DNA of 64,000 nt from Pedobacter lusitanus (GTDB lineage Bacteria > Bacteroidota > Bacteroidia > Sphingobacteriales > Sphingobacteriaceae), in NCBI RefSeq assembly GCF_040026395.1, contig NZ_CP157278.1:124001-188000 (forward strand). Reading direction: 5' to 3'. The notes under the pieces are model-generated. The model did no database searches. It was not told where the DNA came from and saw only the letters and a program-made list of their open reading frames with translations. The translations under genes were made by a program, and so were the position numbers. The first letter of the stretch is position 1; every line of letters starts with the position of its first letter. Below, piece by piece: positions 1 through 7,689 of this stretch.

Positions 1-366
1 GCTACAGCTGCAGATGACAATATGAATACTCAGCCTGTATGGAATAGATTTGGTTCACCTCGTTTCAGTTATGATGGTTTTTTAACCCCCGGCAATATTG
101 GAAGAAATGTACCTGTAGGTCACCATGCGATGGCAATTATTGGTTATGATGATAATAGACATGCTTTTAAGGTACAGAACTCATGGGGTAGTGCGTGGGG
201 TGATGCCGGGTTCCTGTGGATCGACTATGATTTCTTTGGCAGTGGACAATATCTAAATGCTGTGTTAACTTATAATAACCAATTCAATACGTACGGTAGC
301 ACTTGGGGATTTACTGTTAATGATGTAATTACTGAAGCATATGTGATTTCTGACATCCCCCAATAG
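1..366 (+). CDS. C1A (papain-like) cysteine peptidase, C-terminal part
   Basis: The reading frame is open from the first base and stops at 366, so the gene begins before the window. The visible 121 residues contain the second half of a papain fold: the catalytic histidine in GHHAMAIIGYDD and the catalytic asparagine in VQNSWGSAWGDAGF, the classic NSWG..WG..G block of family C1A. The catalytic cysteine would lie upstream, outside the window. The tail after the NSWG block (about 50 residues, GQYLNAVLTYN onward) is somewhat longer than in minimal papain domains. Substrate and location cannot be judged without the N-terminus; secretion is common for this family in Bacteroidota. The family is clear, the exact role is not. 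Confidence 0.85.
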   Translation, partial: ATAADDNMNTQPVWNRFGSPRFSYDGFLTPGNIGRNVPVGHHAMAIIGYDDNRHAFKVQNSWGSAWGDAGFLWIDYDFFGSGQYLNAVLTYNNQFNTYGSTWGFTVNDVITEAYVISDIPQ

Positions 367-453
367 AGGAAGAATGTTTAAATAAAAAGGTGAGGGATTC
401 CGTTTCAACAACATCCCCCAGATAAATAAAAAAAGGATGTCAGACCTTTTTGC

Positions 454-489
454 AGTACCCCCAAAAGTCACACATTTTCTGGGGGTACT
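454..489 (+). terminator. Hairpin terminator after the peptidase gene
   Basis: A 10-bp inverted repeat AGTACCCCCA / TGGGGGTACT (454-463 and 480-489) encloses a 16-base loop with further A/T pairing. It is followed by TTATAT. It lies 88 bases after the peptidase stop codon and is the natural end of that transcript. Confidence 0.6.
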
Positions 490-808
490 TTATATGATAA
501 AGGAAAAAGTGTCACATTCTGGAGTAGCTATACAAATACCCTTCCATTGATATTCTTTAATATCCTCTTTAGTAAAACGGATCAATAAGAACTCAGTTGT
601 AGTTTCTACAGAAAAAAACATGATCATCATTTAGTGTAAGCGGAAACAACAAATTATTTAAAGCTAAAAACCGGATAATTCCCGGCAGACCCGACATATA
701 AACACTATGTAAATAGTTTATTTACAGACAGATATATTCACATTTTTATGTGACCGCTTTACAGAGTATAAATACCAGGCTTATATACATATTTGACTCC
801 CATTAAAA
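490..808. other. Intergenic leader before the usher-like gene
   Basis: No coding region is visible. A small perfect hairpin TCACAT-TTTT-ATGTGA sits at 738-753, about 55 bases before the usher-like start codon; it is too short and lacks a T-run for a terminator, so it may be an operator or chance. No convincing TTG/TAnnTTTG promoter pair was found by eye. Confidence 0.35.
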
Positions 809-3703
809 ATGTTACAAGCAAAGAAGATTATAAACACCACTTATCAGAAAATTAAAAACAATAGAACAATTATTTTATTGTTTTTAATTATCATCCTTTT
901 TTCATATCAGGTCAGAGCTCAGTCCTCCGATTTTGTTTCTTACCATTTTAAAGCTGACACAATTAACATTGAGGGAGGCAAGACGTTTTCAAATTATCTT
1001 ATTATTAAGAATGCAGCTCTGTCCACAGTCGGCCTGGTAAGAAATGGGGTTAACGTAAATTTGGATAACGCGATTCTTAAACTTCCTGACACAATGATTA
1101 TCGAAGCTGGACAAACAAAATCTTTCCCCTTGAAATACTTTTCCGATGAACAGACTATTCAATCGAATATTCAATCTTTTGAAGTAAAGTTAAGAAGTAT
1201 TACGCGGAACATTAATGTGCAAAAATCAAGCAGTTTCTATACACAATTATTGAATGTCAGCGGCCTGGTGCTCGATGTACAGTCTTCAGAAATATACTTT
1301 GATCCGATTAGCAATAAAGCGGATCTTCAATTGCGTGTATTTAATAGCGGATTAATTCCTATTACATTTGATCTGGACCTATCGGGAATCCCTAAAGGAC
1401 AGGAGTTTCTGGGAACAAAAGGTAGGATGACACTTGCCGCAGGAACAGAAAAGATACTCCCTTTTGTTGCCATCAACAAATCAAGGAACAACGCCGCTGC
1501 CGACTTTCTAGTAACGATCAAAGCCGTTGATCAATCAGGTAACCAATTGTCTGTAAGAAGGCTAAGGATTATGACAGTCTCAAGTAACAGAAACCTTGTC
1601 CTCAATGAACAGGATATTTATTATAAAACGAGACCTAATACGCTTTCACTGAACTACATGAATGCAAATAATTTTAATTCTTTGCAGTTATTTGGCAATG
1701 GTAAGATTGATCTAAAAAAGAAACAGGAACTAGCTTACAATTTAAATCTTAATTACTCACCCTTGATTGGTGGCCGTATATATACATCAGATACTTATCT
1801 GGAATATAAGAACAAAAAATTGGCCATTAAAGGAGGAAATATATATGCAAACCTCGATTTTAATGTATATGGACGTGGAGTCAAAGGGACAGCCTTTTTA
1901 GGCCAGAATAAATCACTTAATGCTTATGTGCTGGAAAACAACAATTCGATATTCTCCAGTTTTGGAGCAGAAAAAAAAGGAGGAAATACCTTTGCCATAG
2001 AATATCTGGACGGCTTACCTTCAACAGAAAAGTCCAGGATAACTTTATTGCAAAATAAGGACGTCCTTTCCGGACTCAGGACCAACCTTATTTCAGGAAA
2101 ACAACAACTGCTGAAAAGTAAAGATGAACAGCTAACTGTTGGAGGCGGTTATAGTATACAACTACTTGATAATAATTCAAACAAGACATTTTCTGGACTA
2201 GGGCTTGAACTGGCTTATGATCATAAATTTAAGCAAACAAATCTTTCCACATCCAATTATTATGCAACTCCTAATTATGGAGGAATGCGAAGAGGAATGC
2301 TCTATTCGGATAATAGTTTCAATTATACATCTGATAAGTTGAATAGTTTCAGTGCACGTGTAAGCATCATGGATAACAGACCAAACTATATTTCAAAACA
2401 GTATAACGATTATATTGAACAAACCAGCCAATATGGAAATCAAACCTATGAAATTGGTTATATGAGAGACTTAGGGCGCTGCCACATTGGGATATTTCCA
2501 TATTATTTTGGACAGCAGATGCTATCGAATAGCGTTGTGGGTGGTGAAGGCCGAAAGAACTGGAAATCAGCTTCCGTAAGAACCCGCTTTAATTTTAATT
2601 ACAAAGATGCGTTTCAGTACATCGATTTAAATGTGGATAATGGTTATACTTATCAGAACACTTCAAACGAACCACCTGCACCATTTTTCTCGTCCCGCGT
2701 GAATCTATCTTATCGCAATAATATTTTTGGGGTGAATAGTTTTTATCAGCATAATGCCTTTTATATTTCAGATGCACTCGCCAATAACGGCGGCAATAAC
2801 TATAACATGCTTTCTATAGGCCCAAATATGAGCTTTGCAGCATTAAAAAAGCGGATGAGCTTTACTACATCGGCTAATTATAGCTATTATGGTTATAATG
2901 GTAATCAGAATTATACAATTAATGCTTATGGCAGATTTTTGCTAAAAGACGATTGGGCTGTTACTATGAATCTATTTTATGGACTGAACAGACAGGAACG
3001 TATGGCTACCTATAATCCGGAAGTCGGGCTTAACTATAGTGAGTCAGCTTATACCTACAGAGATATCAATTATTTTTCTAATCGTCAGTTTAGCTTCGGA
3101 GTAGAGAAACATTTTGGTCAGATGAGTGGTCAGAAAACATGGAAATTGAAATTGACTTATTACGAAGACCTGAATGGTAATGGTATAATGGATCATCAAG
3201 AGAAGGTAATCCCAGGTATTCTTGTTAAAATCAAAGATCTGGCAGCAATTACCAATAGCAGTGGTAATGTCCAATTTGTGGCTCCATCAGGAGAATATAT
3301 GATCTCAACTGTTAATCAATCAGGTTGGAGTGCGTTAGAATCATGCAGTATTTTATTGAGCCGCGATAAACATATGAATATAGCAATGGTTAAGACCTTA
3401 AAATTGACGGGATCCATACAGGTACTCAAAGAAGAATATATAAATGAAAATATTCAGCTTAGTGGTATTCGGGTCACTGCGCTCGGAGAAAATGGCACAG
3501 TTTACACTGCAGTTTGCAATGCAAAAGGTGAATTTGATTTCTATCTGGCCGAAGGGAGATACCTCGTATACATAAAAAACCCTGGTGAAGCTCTTTCTAT
3601 AAGTAATGTACGCGAACAGGTAGATCTTAAACGCAACACGCCTAACAATATCATATTTAAGGCGAGAAATACTAGAATAAAGGTAGATGTTAAAACATTT
3701 TAA
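809..3703 (+). CDS. Usher-like outer-membrane beta-barrel protein of a pilus-type locus
   Basis: A 964-residue exported protein. Residues 1-38 form a signal peptide (long hydrophobic run ending VRAQ). Residues about 40-260 look like beta-sandwich domains of the kind used to bind periplasmic partners. Residues about 275-790 are a long series of alternating aromatic/polar strands with frequent Y, F, N and G, as in an outer-membrane barrel. The last 170 residues hold two small beta-sandwich units, the first opening with a DLNGNGIMD calcium-loop motif of SdrD-B/CNA-B type and the second ending ...YLVYIKNPGEA. N-domain, large barrel, two C-terminal sandwiches is the plan of fimbrial ushers, and the next genes are a subunit, a PapD-like chaperone, an adhesin-like protein and another subunit. 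I saw no direct usher signature, so the call rests on architecture and context. It could instead be another secretion barrel. Confidence 0.55.
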   Translation: MLQAKKIINTTYQKIKNNRTIILLFLIIILFSYQVRAQSSDFVSYHFKADTINIEGGKTFSNYLIIKNAALSTVGLVRNGVNVNLDNAILKLPDTMIIEAGQTKSFPLKYFSDEQTIQSNIQSFEVKLRSITRNINVQKSSSFYTQLLNVSGLVLDVQSSEIYFDPISNKADLQLRVFNSGLIPITFDLDLSGIPKGQEFLGTKGRMTLAAGTEKILPFVAINKSRNNAAADFLVTIKAVDQSGNQLSVRRLRIMTVSSNRNLVLNEQDIYYKTRPNTLSLNYMNANNFNSLQLFGNGKIDLKKKQELAYNLNLNYSPLIGGRIYTSDTYLEYKNKKLAIKGGNIYANLDFNVYGRGVKGTAFLGQNKSLNAYVLENNNSIFSSFGAEKKGGNTFAIEYLDGLPSTEKSRITLLQNKDVLSGLRTNLISGKQQLLKSKDEQLTVGGGYSIQLLDNNSNKTFSGLGLELAYDHKFKQTNLSTSNYYATPNYGGMRRGMLYSDNSFNYTSDKLNSFSARVSIMDNRPNYISKQYNDYIEQTSQYGNQTYEIGYMRDLGRCHIGIFPYYFGQQMLSNSVVGGEGRKNWKSASVRTRFNFNYKDAFQYIDLNVDNGYTYQNTSNEPPAPFFSSRVNLSYRNNIFGVNSFYQHNAFYISDALANNGGNNYNMLSIGPNMSFAALKKRMSFTTSANYSYYGYNGNQNYTINAYGRFLLKDDWAVTMNLFYGLNRQERMATYNPEVGLNYSESAYTYRDINYFSNRQFSFGVEKHFGQMSGQKTWKLKLTYYEDLNGNGIMDHQEKVIPGILVKIKDLAAITNSSGNVQFVAPSGEYMISTVNQSGWSALESCSILLSRDKHMNIAMVKTLKLTGSIQVLKEEYINENIQLSGIRVTALGENGTVYTAVCNAKGEFDFYLAEGRYLVYIKNPGEALSISNVREQVDLKRNTPNNIIFKARNTRIKVDVKTF

Positions 3704-3785
3704 CTACCTATTAATGCATTGATTTGAAATAAGTTATCACATCTTTATGCGATTATAAAGATTCATGCTTGATACAATTACAGCG

Positions 3786-3793
3786 TATTTTTG
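3786..3793 (+). promoter_or_regulatory. Possible -7 box before the first subunit gene
   Basis: TATTTTTG matches the Bacteroidota -7 consensus TAnnTTTG and lies 28 bases before the subunit start codon in a 117-base intergenic gap. A good -33 element at the usual spacing was not seen, so this is only a candidate. A promoter here would let the subunit be made independently of the usher-like gene. Confidence 0.35.
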
Positions 3794-3820
3794 TAACCAT
3801 ATAATAAACCATAAAATAAG

Positions 3821-4444
3821 ATGAAAAAACAATTATTAACAGTGACAGCTATCCTGGGAATGATGGCATTTACAAGTAGTGAATCTAAAGCACAAATAGG
3901 TACATCACCAGTAAATCCCGTAGTTAAAACAACAGCAATCGTTAATACTACTCAGGTAAATATTACCTTAAACGATATAATAGGAGCAATACCAGGCACT
4001 AACGGAACAGGTAAGGATATTGCCACCGCTGGTACTACAGGAACTGGAATTACAGAAACCATTGATTTTCAATATTCTACTCTTGCCGATTATGAAGCAG
4101 ATAAAACTGTAGAAAAAATCAAGACTATTACAGCAATGAGTTCTAAAGGATATAACCTTACTGTGAAAGCACTTGCAGCTAATTTCACACAAGGATCAGG
4201 GACAGATAAGATACCTGTAAGTGTGCTTAAATTGAATGTAAAAAGATCTAGTGAGGTTGCTTATAGTAATAACCCTATTTCACCAGTCACTACGTCTACC
4301 CAAATATATGCATCAGAGCCCGGTACTTCTGGTACATCCTATGACGTAAAATATAGTATTGCTAAAACAGACATTGCTACCTATATCACCAAATCATCGG
4401 GTATGTACTCAGTTACATTGTATTACACGCTTGAGGCTATATAA
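3821..4444 (+). CDS. Putative pilus subunit, secreted
   Basis: 207 residues with a clear signal peptide (about 24 residues, ending SKAQ). The mature part is rich in Thr, Ser, Ala and beta strands, with no enzymatic motif. It resembles the smaller subunit at 6829-7365: both have a VNxxLxDxIG segment near the start, an F-x-YS-x-x-x-DY block in the middle, a Y-x-SEPG-x-x-x-x-x-YDxKYS block, and a final strand of the form Y-x-VT-x-x-Y-x-x. The larger protein at 5370-6812 shares the last strand. Such a conserved C-terminal strand with tyrosine near the end is what chaperone-usher subunits use for assembly, so I read this as a structural (probably major) subunit. A strong hairpin directly follows the gene. 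Structurally it could belong to a DUF4402-like group, but I cannot confirm that. Confidence 0.55.
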   Translation: MKKQLLTVTAILGMMAFTSSESKAQIGTSPVNPVVKTTAIVNTTQVNITLNDIIGAIPGTNGTGKDIATAGTTGTGITETIDFQYSTLADYEADKTVEKIKTITAMSSKGYNLTVKALAANFTQGSGTDKIPVSVLKLNVKRSSEVAYSNNPISPVTTSTQIYASEPGTSGTSYDVKYSIAKTDIATYITKSSGMYSVTLYYTLEAI

Positions 4445-4461
4445 GCACCTTTTCTATCTAT

Positions 4462-4497
4462 AACATGTATACAGTTTAGAAACTGTATACATGTTTT
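4462..4497 (+). terminator. Strong hairpin terminator or attenuator between subunit and chaperone genes
   Basis: A perfect 16-bp inverted repeat (4462-4477 and 4480-4495, core CATGTATACAGTTT) is followed by a short T-run. It stands 17 bases after the subunit stop and 22 bases before the chaperone start, inside what otherwise looks like one operon. Partial termination here would yield more subunit than chaperone message. Confidence 0.7.
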
Positions 4498-4519
4498 TAA
4501 AACTCAATTTAAAATAGTT

Positions 4520-5380
4520 ATGCTTCTGAAATTTCCACGTGAACAATATAAAAAAGTATGCAGACTCTATACTTTGATTTTTTTAATGATGTTGATATGC
4601 ATTTTTACTGGTATACAACAATCGTATTGTCAAATCGGAATATCTCCTTCGCGTCTTTTTTTTGAAGGTAAACCTGGCGAAACTGTAAGTCAGGTTTTAA
4701 GTCTGAGTAATAGCGGGACTAGACCTTTCGAATTTGCACTCAGTTTAAAAGATTGGAAAAGAGATTCTGTTGGAGGTAAAATCTACGAAGTTCCCGGCAA
4801 ATTTCCGCACTCTAATGCAAAACAAGTAAAGCTTAATGAAAGCACCATTGTAATTAACCCCGGCGAGAGTAAGAAAGTTTCTGTTTACATGGAAATCCCC
4901 AAATTTTCGACTGATAGTACTTCAACAAACAGTATTCTTTATTTTACACAAACCACAGCGGAACCTCAAAAAACTGAAAATCCTGCAATTGGGATAAAAG
5001 TCGCTTACGAATATGGAATACAATTATTTTATACACCTTATGGGACGAAGACCGGTGATCTGGAATTTCAAGAATTTTCTTATAAAGAAGCTCTTTCCGG
5101 GAAACAAAAGAGGCAGCTTATAATTAAATATAAGAACACAGGAAATATAAATAAAACTGCTATGCTGAAGATCGAACTGACAAATCAGAAAACAGGAGAG
5201 GAGATCAAAATTACACCGCACGATCTGGCAATTATGCCGCAGGATACACAACTGGTATACATCGATCTTCCCGAAAATGTTACTTCAGGTGATTACCTGA
5301 TAATTGCTATGCTGGATTCAGACTCAAACCCTAATCACAATAATATAAAAGTGGCCAAAAAAACCATTCATGTTAAATAG
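4520..5380 (+). CDS. PapD-like periplasmic pilus chaperone
   Basis: 286 residues. A signal peptide (hydrophobic residues about 17-36, cleaved after SYCQ) is followed by two immunoglobulin-like domains. The first opens IGISPSRLFFEGKPGE and continues with a SLSNSGTRPFEF strand, the pattern of PapD domain 1, where the arginine contacts the subunit C-terminus. Its end carries YGIQLFYTP, which matches the IKLFYRP strand at the domain 1/2 junction of PapD-family chaperones; the lysine usually found just before it is not conserved. Domain 2 (about 185-286) is a second all-beta unit ending in ITIHVK-like strands. The role inferred is to bind and deliver the neighbouring subunits to the usher-like barrel. 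Its stop overlaps the next gene by 11 bases, so the two are translationally coupled. Confidence 0.7.
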   Translation: MLLKFPREQYKKVCRLYTLIFLMMLICIFTGIQQSYCQIGISPSRLFFEGKPGETVSQVLSLSNSGTRPFEFALSLKDWKRDSVGGKIYEVPGKFPHSNAKQVKLNESTIVINPGESKKVSVYMEIPKFSTDSTSTNSILYFTQTTAEPQKTENPAIGIKVAYEYGIQLFYTPYGTKTGDLEFQEFSYKEALSGKQKRQLIIKYKNTGNINKTAMLKIELTNQKTGEEIKITPHDLAIMPQDTQLVYIDLPENVTSGDYLIIAMLDSDSNPNHNNIKVAKKTIHVK

Positions 5381-6812
5381 TAATAGAGTATATCAAATCG
5401 TAATGAGAATAATTTTAATATTATGCTGCAGTATTTGTGGAGCCTTAAAGGCACAGGCACAATATGTTCTAAATATCGATGCAGCAGCAATTCGGTCAAA
5501 CACAGTAAAATCAAATACCCAGGATGTGATCGTAGCATGGAATAGCAATTGGCATGGTAGTAATATTACTGGTTATATAATTCTTAATGTAGCACCACAG
5601 GCTCCGAATATGAGTAGTTCAATAAATAGTTTTCCTATCTCTGCACTATCGATGACAAGCTCTTCTTCTAGTCAAGCTAATTCTGGGGCCTACTCAATTG
5701 GATCAGACCTAAATATTTGGGAAAAAGGAACCAATGATCTTTTTAGTGGACAAGAGACTGTTAATTTGTCTATAACCATTCCAAATCTCAACTCTTATTC
5801 CTGGTTGCCAGGTGTATATACTGGAAAATTGAATTATAAAGAAAAAACCCGCAATTTTACTAGTTTTGCAAGTCCAAAAGTCAGTCCGTCCTCTTCGGAT
5901 GTAACAGTAAATATAGATGCTTTTGTTATACCCAGTATCAATAAGACTTCGATTAATTTGATTATTGATGATCTTTCGTATTATCGTTCAGGCTACAATT
6001 CTGCAACAAAAGGTACAGGAGCCACAATTACAGTTATACATAATATACCTTATACTTTAGGAGTTGCTTACACAACTTCAACTGGTAACTTTAGTTATAC
6101 AGGCACAAAAGGTGCCAGTCAACTTATTTATCCCGAAATTAGTACGTCCTTAATAAGATCTTCTGGGGAGGTCGGATTACCAGCTACTTTAATCAGAGGA
6201 CATGGCTATAATGCAGTCGAATCAGTTACGATTATTCCCGCTGGAAATACGACAGTTGATAATATAGATTTTTACGTGAGTACTGGAGCTATGAAAAGTA
6301 ACTTTTTTAGAGCAGGAACTTATACTGGAATGATTGAACTTCCAATCACTAGTACTACACAAGCTAACAAAAGCCTAAACAATATTAACCTGATTTTTAC
6401 AGTAAGTGAGCTTGCGTCCATAACAACAGGTCAAAGTAATGTTGATCTCTCCTTTACGAATGTTGCGGATTATAAAAATGGAGTAAGTAAAACCGTGCCT
6501 GGACAATTAGTTGTGAGTGACAATGTTCCTTTCGATTTAACAGTAAAATCCTCTTCTGCTTTTTTTAATTTTAACGGTGTTCCGTCAACCCTCCCTTCTT
6601 CACAGCTAAATATTGGCCCTGCGTATGGAAAATCAGACATTAAACAAGTTAATTCATTAGGAATAGCATCACAAAAATTAATAGACAATGGGACTCAGGT
6701 ACTAGATAAAAGTATAGATGTAAAATACAGCTTTCTTTCCAGCCCGCAATTAATACTGGCAAAAAAAGGTACATACACCATAGATCTTATTTATAGTCTA
6801 ACAGCACACTAA
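5370..6812 (+). CDS. Large secreted subunit, probable tip adhesin of the pilus-type locus
   Basis: 480 residues from the first start; an internal ATG at 5403 would give a more typical signal peptide (MRIILILCC...AQAQ) and may be the true start. The mature protein seems to have an N-terminal beta domain (about 30-185) followed by two units related to the small subunits: each has a D-x-x-YY or ADYK turn followed by a VPF/IPY-x-L-x-V strand, and the protein ends TYTIDLIYSLTAH, the same closing strand as the two small subunits. One binding domain plus subunit-type domains is the plan of fimbrial adhesins. No sugar-binding motif is recognised, so the ligand is unknown. It overlaps the chaperone gene and is followed 16 bases later by the last subunit. 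Confidence 0.5.
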   Translation: MLNSNRVYQIVMRIILILCCSICGALKAQAQYVLNIDAAAIRSNTVKSNTQDVIVAWNSNWHGSNITGYIILNVAPQAPNMSSSINSFPISALSMTSSSSSQANSGAYSIGSDLNIWEKGTNDLFSGQETVNLSITIPNLNSYSWLPGVYTGKLNYKEKTRNFTSFASPKVSPSSSDVTVNIDAFVIPSINKTSINLIIDDLSYYRSGYNSATKGTGATITVIHNIPYTLGVAYTTSTGNFSYTGTKGASQLIYPEISTSLIRSSGEVGLPATLIRGHGYNAVESVTIIPAGNTTVDNIDFYVSTGAMKSNFFRAGTYTGMIELPITSTTQANKSLNNINLIFTVSELASITTGQSNVDLSFTNVADYKNGVSKTVPGQLVVSDNVPFDLTVKSSSAFFNFNGVPSTLPSSQLNIGPAYGKSDIKQVNSLGIASQKLIDNGTQVLDKSIDVKYSFLSSPQLILAKKGTYTIDLIYSLTAH

Positions 6813-6828
6813 GCTGCTATCAAACAAT

Positions 6829-7365
6829 ATGAAAAAAAAAACATTATTAGTTGTGACCACGATTATCGTTGTATTCGGAGCACAGCTCAAGGCACAAACG
6901 GCACCATTAAATAGCAAACCAGTATCAGTCAATCTGAATTTAAGTGATGTAATAGGTTCATCTGCTGCGAGTACGAGTTCAATAGTATCATTTAATTATA
7001 GCAGTATCGTAGATTATTATACTGATCAGGAAAAGCCGAAGCCAGCCGACATTACAGTCACAAGCTCTATGCCCTACACTTTAAGTATTAAGCCTGACGC
7101 CAACGCCTCCCTGGCATTAAAGAACATCATGAGCCTGGTTAAAGTTGCTTTTAAAAGATCAGGTGAAACCTTGTATGGTACTCCCCTGGATATTACATCT
7201 CCATCGGTCATATATCCATCGGAACCTGGTTCATTAAGTACGGCATATGACCCGAAATATAGTATTTCATCAAAAGATATGCTAGGCTTATTTAAGGCTC
7301 ATCCTGAGTACATCAACGGAAGTACCTATACGGTAACAATCACCTATAATATACAAACGATTTAA
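6829..7365 (+). CDS. Putative minor pilus subunit, secreted
   Basis: 178 residues with a signal peptide ending LKAQ. It is a shorter relative of the subunit at 3821-4444, sharing the VNLNLSDVIG opening, the SFNYSSIVDYY block, the YPSEPG...YDPKYSI block and the closing strand STYTVTITYNIQTI. It has no cysteines in the mature part, so no disulfide would hold the fold, unlike many proteobacterial pilins. It is the last gene of the locus, 16 bases after the adhesin-like gene. A second subunit copy placed after the adhesin could act as an adaptor or terminator subunit; this is inference from position only. Confidence 0.5.
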   Translation: MKKKTLLVVTTIIVVFGAQLKAQTAPLNSKPVSVNLNLSDVIGSSAASTSSIVSFNYSSIVDYYTDQEKPKPADITVTSSMPYTLSIKPDANASLALKNIMSLVKVAFKRSGETLYGTPLDITSPSVIYPSEPGSLSTAYDPKYSISSKDMLGLFKAHPEYINGSTYTVTITYNIQTI

Positions 7366-7627
7366 GAGTTACAATTATATATTAACCTTTCATTTCTCTC
7401 CACTAGCTGCCTTACAAATTAAAATTTGAACTCAGCTTTGCTCCAACACATATATTTACATATGTTAATCTACATGCAATACTTATTCTGAGCAGTAACA
7501 AAAATATCAGGTCTTACCTATTTCGAAAAAGGTTCAACATTATAAGACTATAGTATTCGTGTCAGCTTTGGCCATTGACGGCCCGGATAATTGAAATATA
7601 TCCCGATCTAAATAACTCATCAGACAA
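7366..7627. other. Intergenic spacer, nothing recognised
   Basis: AT-rich DNA between the last pilus subunit and the convergent ABC/M1 gene. No reading frame, RNA gene or repeat was recognised apart from the terminator that follows at 7628. Confidence 0.5.
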
Positions 7628-7660
7628 AGAAAGCCCGATCATATAAAGACCGGGCTTTCT
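7628..7660. terminator. Bidirectional terminator between convergent genes
   Basis: Inverted repeat AGAAAGCCCGATC / GACCGGGCTTTCT with one mismatch and a 7-base loop. It separates the pilus locus (plus strand) from the ABC/M1 gene (minus strand) and has a G/C core with A/T flanks on both sides, so it can serve both. Confidence 0.7.
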
Positions 7661-7689
7661 GCTTTAAGAGATAATCCTAATTTATAACC

